Below are positions 6,123 through 7,958 of a stretch of DNA of 7,958 bases, piece after piece. The DNA is from an uncultured Alphaproteobacteria bacterium (GTDB lineage Bacteria; Pseudomonadota; Alphaproteobacteria; CALKHQ01), in the NCBI GenBank assembly GCA_937988735.1, contig CALKHQ010000043.1, forward strand, positions 1 to 7,958, written 5' to 3'. A model generated the notes under the pieces. The model ran no database searches. It saw nothing but the letters and a program-made list of their open reading frames with translations, and was not told the origin of the DNA. The stretch's first letter is position 1. Every line of letters begins with the position of its first letter. The position numbers and the translations under genes were made by a program.

Positions 6123-6590
6123 GTGGCCATGACCCATGACGAGATCGACGGCCGGCACGGCCATTACCGCTGCCACCACCATGGCGGGTACGGCTGCGGG
6201 GTGCGGCGCGCGGCGCGCCGGCTGCGGAACGCAATCCGGCAGCGGACGCGGCTGACCCGCGACACGGAGCAGGGGATCCTCGCCGGGGTCTGCGCGGGCA
6301 TCGCCCGCCGGGTCGGGCTGAGGCCGAAGGTCGTGCGCATCGTGGCGGTGATCTCGCTGATCGCGTTCACCGTCCCCACCGTCCTCGCCTACGGACTGAT
6401 CGCCTGGCTGGCCCCGCGGGAGGACGATGTCGAGGCGCCGGTCACGGACGAACCCGTGGTGCGGGGCGGGGCGGGGCCTGTCCGCGGCGGCAGTGTCGAG
6501 GGTCTGGCCCGGCTCAAGATGCGGTTCCGCCACCTCGAGGAGCGTTTTGCCGACCTCGAGGCGCAGATGCTGAACGACCGTCCTGCCTGA
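6123..6590 (+). CDS. pspC: PspC-domain membrane protein with His/Cys-rich N-terminal tail
   Basis: Inner-membrane partner of the Psp response, which in enterobacteria senses envelope damage and relieves PspA inhibition of PspF. The PspC domain lies at about residues 45-99: GILAGVCAGIARRVGL (51-66), PKVVRI, then a hydrophobic helix at about 73-96 ending in WLAP. The N-terminus is unusual: residues 12-25 hold five His and two Cys (HGHYRCHHHGGYGC), followed by an Arg-rich segment (28-43). After a Gly/Pro/Val linker, residues 128-149 form a regular heptad helix (L128, L131, F135, L138, F142, L145, M149), like the regulatory C-terminus of E. coli PspC. I chose GTG 6123 because GGAGA at 6111-6115 is seven bases upstream. 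ATG 6129 and ATG 6066 (overlapping the pspA stop) are alternatives with poorly spaced ribosome sites. No pspB accompanies it. In the gap after pspA, a small stem (6083-6087 with 6094-6098) may tune expression. Confidence 0.88.
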   Translation: MAMTHDEIDGRHGHYRCHHHGGYGCGVRRAARRLRNAIRQRTRLTRDTEQGILAGVCAGIARRVGLRPKVVRIVAVISLIAFTVPTVLAYGLIAWLAPREDDVEAPVTDEPVVRGGAGPVRGGSVEGLARLKMRFRHLEERFADLEAQMLNDRPA

Positions 6591-6607
6591 CACCCGCTCG
6601 TTCCGAT

Positions 6608-6638
6608 GCCCGCGTCGCACCATTCGTGCGACGCGGGC
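6608..6638 (+). terminator. Hairpin terminator of the psp operon
   Basis: A perfect 13-bp GC-rich stem (6608-6620 with 6626-6638) has a five-base loop, CATTC, and begins 17 bases after the pspC stop. It is followed by CCCCTT, not a long T run, so termination may be less sharp than at a canonical site. Position and stem strength make a terminator the best reading. Confidence 0.75.
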
Positions 6639-6705
6639 CCCTTCGCGCGTTCTGCGTGGTCTGCGCGCTGGCCGGAAGCGGACCGGTCCGGTTAGCGAAC
6701 CGTGG

Positions 6706-6720
6706 TTAAAAGACCGTTAG
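6706..6720 (+). promoter_or_regulatory. CtrA-type box 1
   Basis: TTAA-N7-TTAG matches the alphaproteobacterial CtrA recognition pattern TTAA-N7-TTAA at seven of eight fixed positions. It lies 28 bp upstream of a perfect copy and 53 bp before the PAS gene. The function is inferred from the motif. Confidence 0.45.
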
Positions 6721-6733
6721 CTTTCCCGGGCCG

Positions 6734-6748
6734 TTAACGGGCGGTTAA
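6734..6748 (+). promoter_or_regulatory. CtrA-type box 2 (perfect TTAA-N7-TTAA)
   Basis: TTAACGGGCGGTTAA, followed by CC, matches TTAA-N7-TTAA exactly and extends it as TTAACC. It stands out in a window of very high GC, 24 bases before the PAS gene start. CtrA is the cell-cycle and motility response regulator of Alphaproteobacteria. The same region holds five GTTA words (starting at 6691, 6705, 6716, 6733 and 6744). Confidence 0.55.
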
Positions 6749-6772
6749 CCAACAGCGCCCGATCCTGACGCC

Positions 6773-7273
6773 ATGATGGAAATGCGACCCGAACTGGCGA
6801 ATCTCTACGAAGTCTGGCAACAGGCGGGACGAGAGGGACGCCTGCCGTCCCGGGCCGACATCGGTCCGGAGGCGCTGAAGCCCTGGCTCCGCAACGTGGC
6901 CCTGATCGACGTGGAACGGGCGCCGCTGCGTTTCCGCCGGCGGCTGGTGGGGACGAAGATCGTCGATTACCACGGCGCCGACCGCACCGGCCAGTACCTG
7001 TCGGAGCGCGAGTCCGAGACCATCGACAGCCGGTTCTATGAGGACTACGTGGCCTGCGCCACCCGGGGGATTGCCGTCCATCGCGCGGAGCGGAGCTGTG
7101 ACGCCGCCGGCAACACCATCCGGTGGGAGCGCGTGCTGCTGCCGCTGGCCCGCAACGGCCGCGACCCGGACATGATCCTGGTCGGTCTCTACCGCGACGT
7201 GCTGCATCGGCGGCCGTCGCTGCCGCTCCGCCTGCCTCGGGTGGACCGGCTGGTGGCCCACGGCGCCGCCTGA
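6773..7273 (+). CDS. PAS_5-family single-domain protein
   Basis: A 166-residue protein that appears to be one PAS-type domain of the PAS_5 family, common in Rhodospirillales and relatives. It has no kinase, cyclase or DNA-binding output domain, signal peptide or transmembrane helix. Family-like segments are the N-terminal helix RPELANLYEVWQQA (5-18), RLPSRADIGPEALKPWL (23-39), the strand VALIDVE (42-48), FRRRLVGTKIVDYHGADRTGQYL (54-76), and the late strands RWERVLLPLA and PDMILVGLYRDV. It may bind a ligand or a partner protein; none can be named. The start is ambiguous: ATG at 6773, 6776 and 6785 are in frame, and none has a clear Shine-Dalgarno sequence. Upstream are two CtrA-type boxes. It stands alone, after the psp operon terminator and convergent with the next gene. 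The family call is good; the function is unknown. Confidence 0.82.
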   Translation: MMEMRPELANLYEVWQQAGREGRLPSRADIGPEALKPWLRNVALIDVERAPLRFRRRLVGTKIVDYHGADRTGQYLSERESETIDSRFYEDYVACATRGIAVHRAERSCDAAGNTIRWERVLLPLARNGRDPDMILVGLYRDVLHRRPSLPLRLPRVDRLVAHGAA

Positions 7274-7287
7274 CCGCGGCGGCGCCG
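7261..7287. terminator. Possible bidirectional terminator between convergent genes
   Basis: A perfect 10-bp GC stem (7261-7270 with 7278-7287) has a seven-base loop that contains the PAS gene's TGA stop. It lies in the 15-base gap between two converging genes and their ends. Neither strand has a T run after the stem, so this is a moderate call. Confidence 0.45.
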
Positions 7288-7288
7288 G

Positions 7289-7957
7289 TCACGTCTCCAG
7301 CTTCACCTCGGTCCCGATCGACGCCGACAGCAGCCGCGCGGCGTTGCCCTTGTTGACCGCGATCTCGATCAAGCCGATCGAGTTCTCGTACCACATCAGG
7401 ACACCCGACGGCACGTCGCCGAAGGTGCGCGCCCGCTGCAGCGCAGCGCCGCCGAGGCCCACCCGCGTCCCGGGCGGCAGCGTTGCCGCCCGCAGCCCGG
7501 TGATCAGGTTGCCATAGCCGTCGATGTAGATCACCGCCGGCAGGTCGTCCGGCCAGCGGGGGAAGCGCAGCGGCTCGACCGGCCGCAGGGTGCAGTCTTC
7601 CACCGTTCCCTTCGCCAGCGATGCCGCCACCGGCGCGAACAGGTCGCGGCCGTGGAAGGTGGCCGACAGCACCTTCGGCCGCCATTCGATCGACTCGCAG
7701 CTGACGTCCCTGGCCCGGCGCATCACCAGCTCGAACAGGCCGTTGTCGGGGCCGACGAACTGGCGCCCGTCGGCGCGGACCACGATCGGCCGCCGCGGCC
7801 CGCCGACGCCGGGATCGACCACGGCCACGATCGTGGCCCCCTTCGGCATCGCCGGGGTCAGCGCCGCCAGCAGGTAGGAGGCGCAGCCGGGGGCATAGGC
7901 GGGTGCGTCGTGCATCAGGTCGATGACGGGGACGCCCGGCGCCCGCTCGGCCAGAAC
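7289..7957 (-). CDS. SAM hydroxide adenosyltransferase (DUF62), 5' end outside window
   Basis: By family, a cytoplasmic enzyme that uses water or hydroxide to cleave S-adenosylmethionine to adenosine and methionine; it is related to bacterial fluorinase and chlorinase. The frame stays open to the window edge. The 14 codons before the first Met (base 7915) read VLAERAPGVPVIDL, which fits the family, so the true start with its N-terminal TDFG-type motif lies outside. Counting from that Met, the sequence shows VVDPGVG (32-38), RRPIVVRADGRQFVGPDNGL (41-60), FHGRDLFAPVAA (87-98), then the C-terminal barrel with YIDGYGNLITG (130-140) and a closing VNKGNAARLL (187-196). D34, R41 and H88 correspond to the Asp-Arg-His triad described for this family, with the same seven-residue Asp-Arg spacing. 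It is convergent with the PAS gene, 15 bases apart. The physiological role of the family is poorly known. Confidence 0.92.
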   Translation of the reverse strand, partial: VLAERAPGVPVIDLMHDAPAYAPGCASYLLAALTPAMPKGATIVAVVDPGVGGPRRPIVVRADGRQFVGPDNGLFELVMRRARDVSCESIEWRPKVLSATFHGRDLFAPVAASLAKGTVEDCTLRPVEPLRFPRWPDDLPAVIYIDGYGNLITGLRAATLPPGTRVGLGGAALQRARTFGDVPSGVLMWYENSIGLIEIAVNKGNAARLLSASIGTEVKLET

Positions 7958-7958
7958 G

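Noticed and set aside
6463..6476. Three GGGG tracts in pspC, possible G-quadruplex
   Set aside because: Only three tracts are present; they encode the Gly-rich linker and are expected in DNA of this GC content.
6606..6695. Small ORF starting at ATG 6606
   Set aside because: It begins at the terminator hairpin, has no ribosome binding site and looks like nothing recognisable.

Overview
The window looks like chromosomal DNA from a high-GC alphaproteobacterium, probably of the Rhodospirillales or Azospirillum kind. The evidence is uniformly high GC with strong G/C third-position bias in every gene, a PAS_5-family protein, two CtrA-type TTAA-N7-TTAA boxes, and a PspF/PspA/PspC envelope-stress module with a sigma-54 promoter. 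The lineage is inferred from gene style, not from a marker gene. I see no tRNA, rRNA, CRISPR array, insertion sequence or phage gene, and no gene-free stretch longer than about 200 bases.

Layout. (1) Bases 1-4148, + strand: the end of a peptide-type (family 5) ABC importer operon. It holds a solute-binding protein cut by the window's left edge, a DppB/OppB-type permease and a DppC/OppC-type permease; the two permease genes overlap by ATGA. A strong stem-loop lies between the binding-protein gene and the permeases. No ATPase gene follows, because the next gene is convergent. (2) Bases 4169-6638: a compact phage-shock-protein locus. pspF (- strand) diverges from pspA-pspC (+ strand). The 194-base gap between pspF and pspA can be read in unusual detail. 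It holds twin CACC-N7-GGTG operators spaced 20 bp apart, a candidate sigma-70 promoter for pspF under those operators, an IHF-like site, and a near-consensus sigma-54 promoter (-24 GG, -12 GC) for pspA. A 13-bp perfect hairpin ends the operon. (3) Bases 6639-7273: a promoter region with five GTTA motifs, four of which form two CtrA-type boxes, followed by a single-domain PAS_5 protein. (4) Bases 7289-7958, - strand: a SAM hydroxide adenosyltransferase (DUF62), cut by the right edge and convergent with the PAS gene.

How the parts work together. The importer genes are one transport unit that lacks its energising ATPases here. In the psp locus, PspF is a sigma-54 activator without a sensory domain. 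By homology with enterobacteria, PspA should bind and inhibit it until membrane damage draws PspA to the membrane, while membrane-bound PspC helps pass the signal. The DNA supports this circuit directly: the promoter, the bend site and the operators are all in place, and the operators also cover pspF's own likely promoter, so pspF probably represses itself. No pspB is present. PspC instead carries a His/Cys-rich N-terminal tail and a regular heptad-repeat C-terminus, which are the less ordinary features of the locus. I did not find a wholly new system. The most noteworthy points are the complete psp regulatory region, the paired CtrA-type boxes and the PspC tail.
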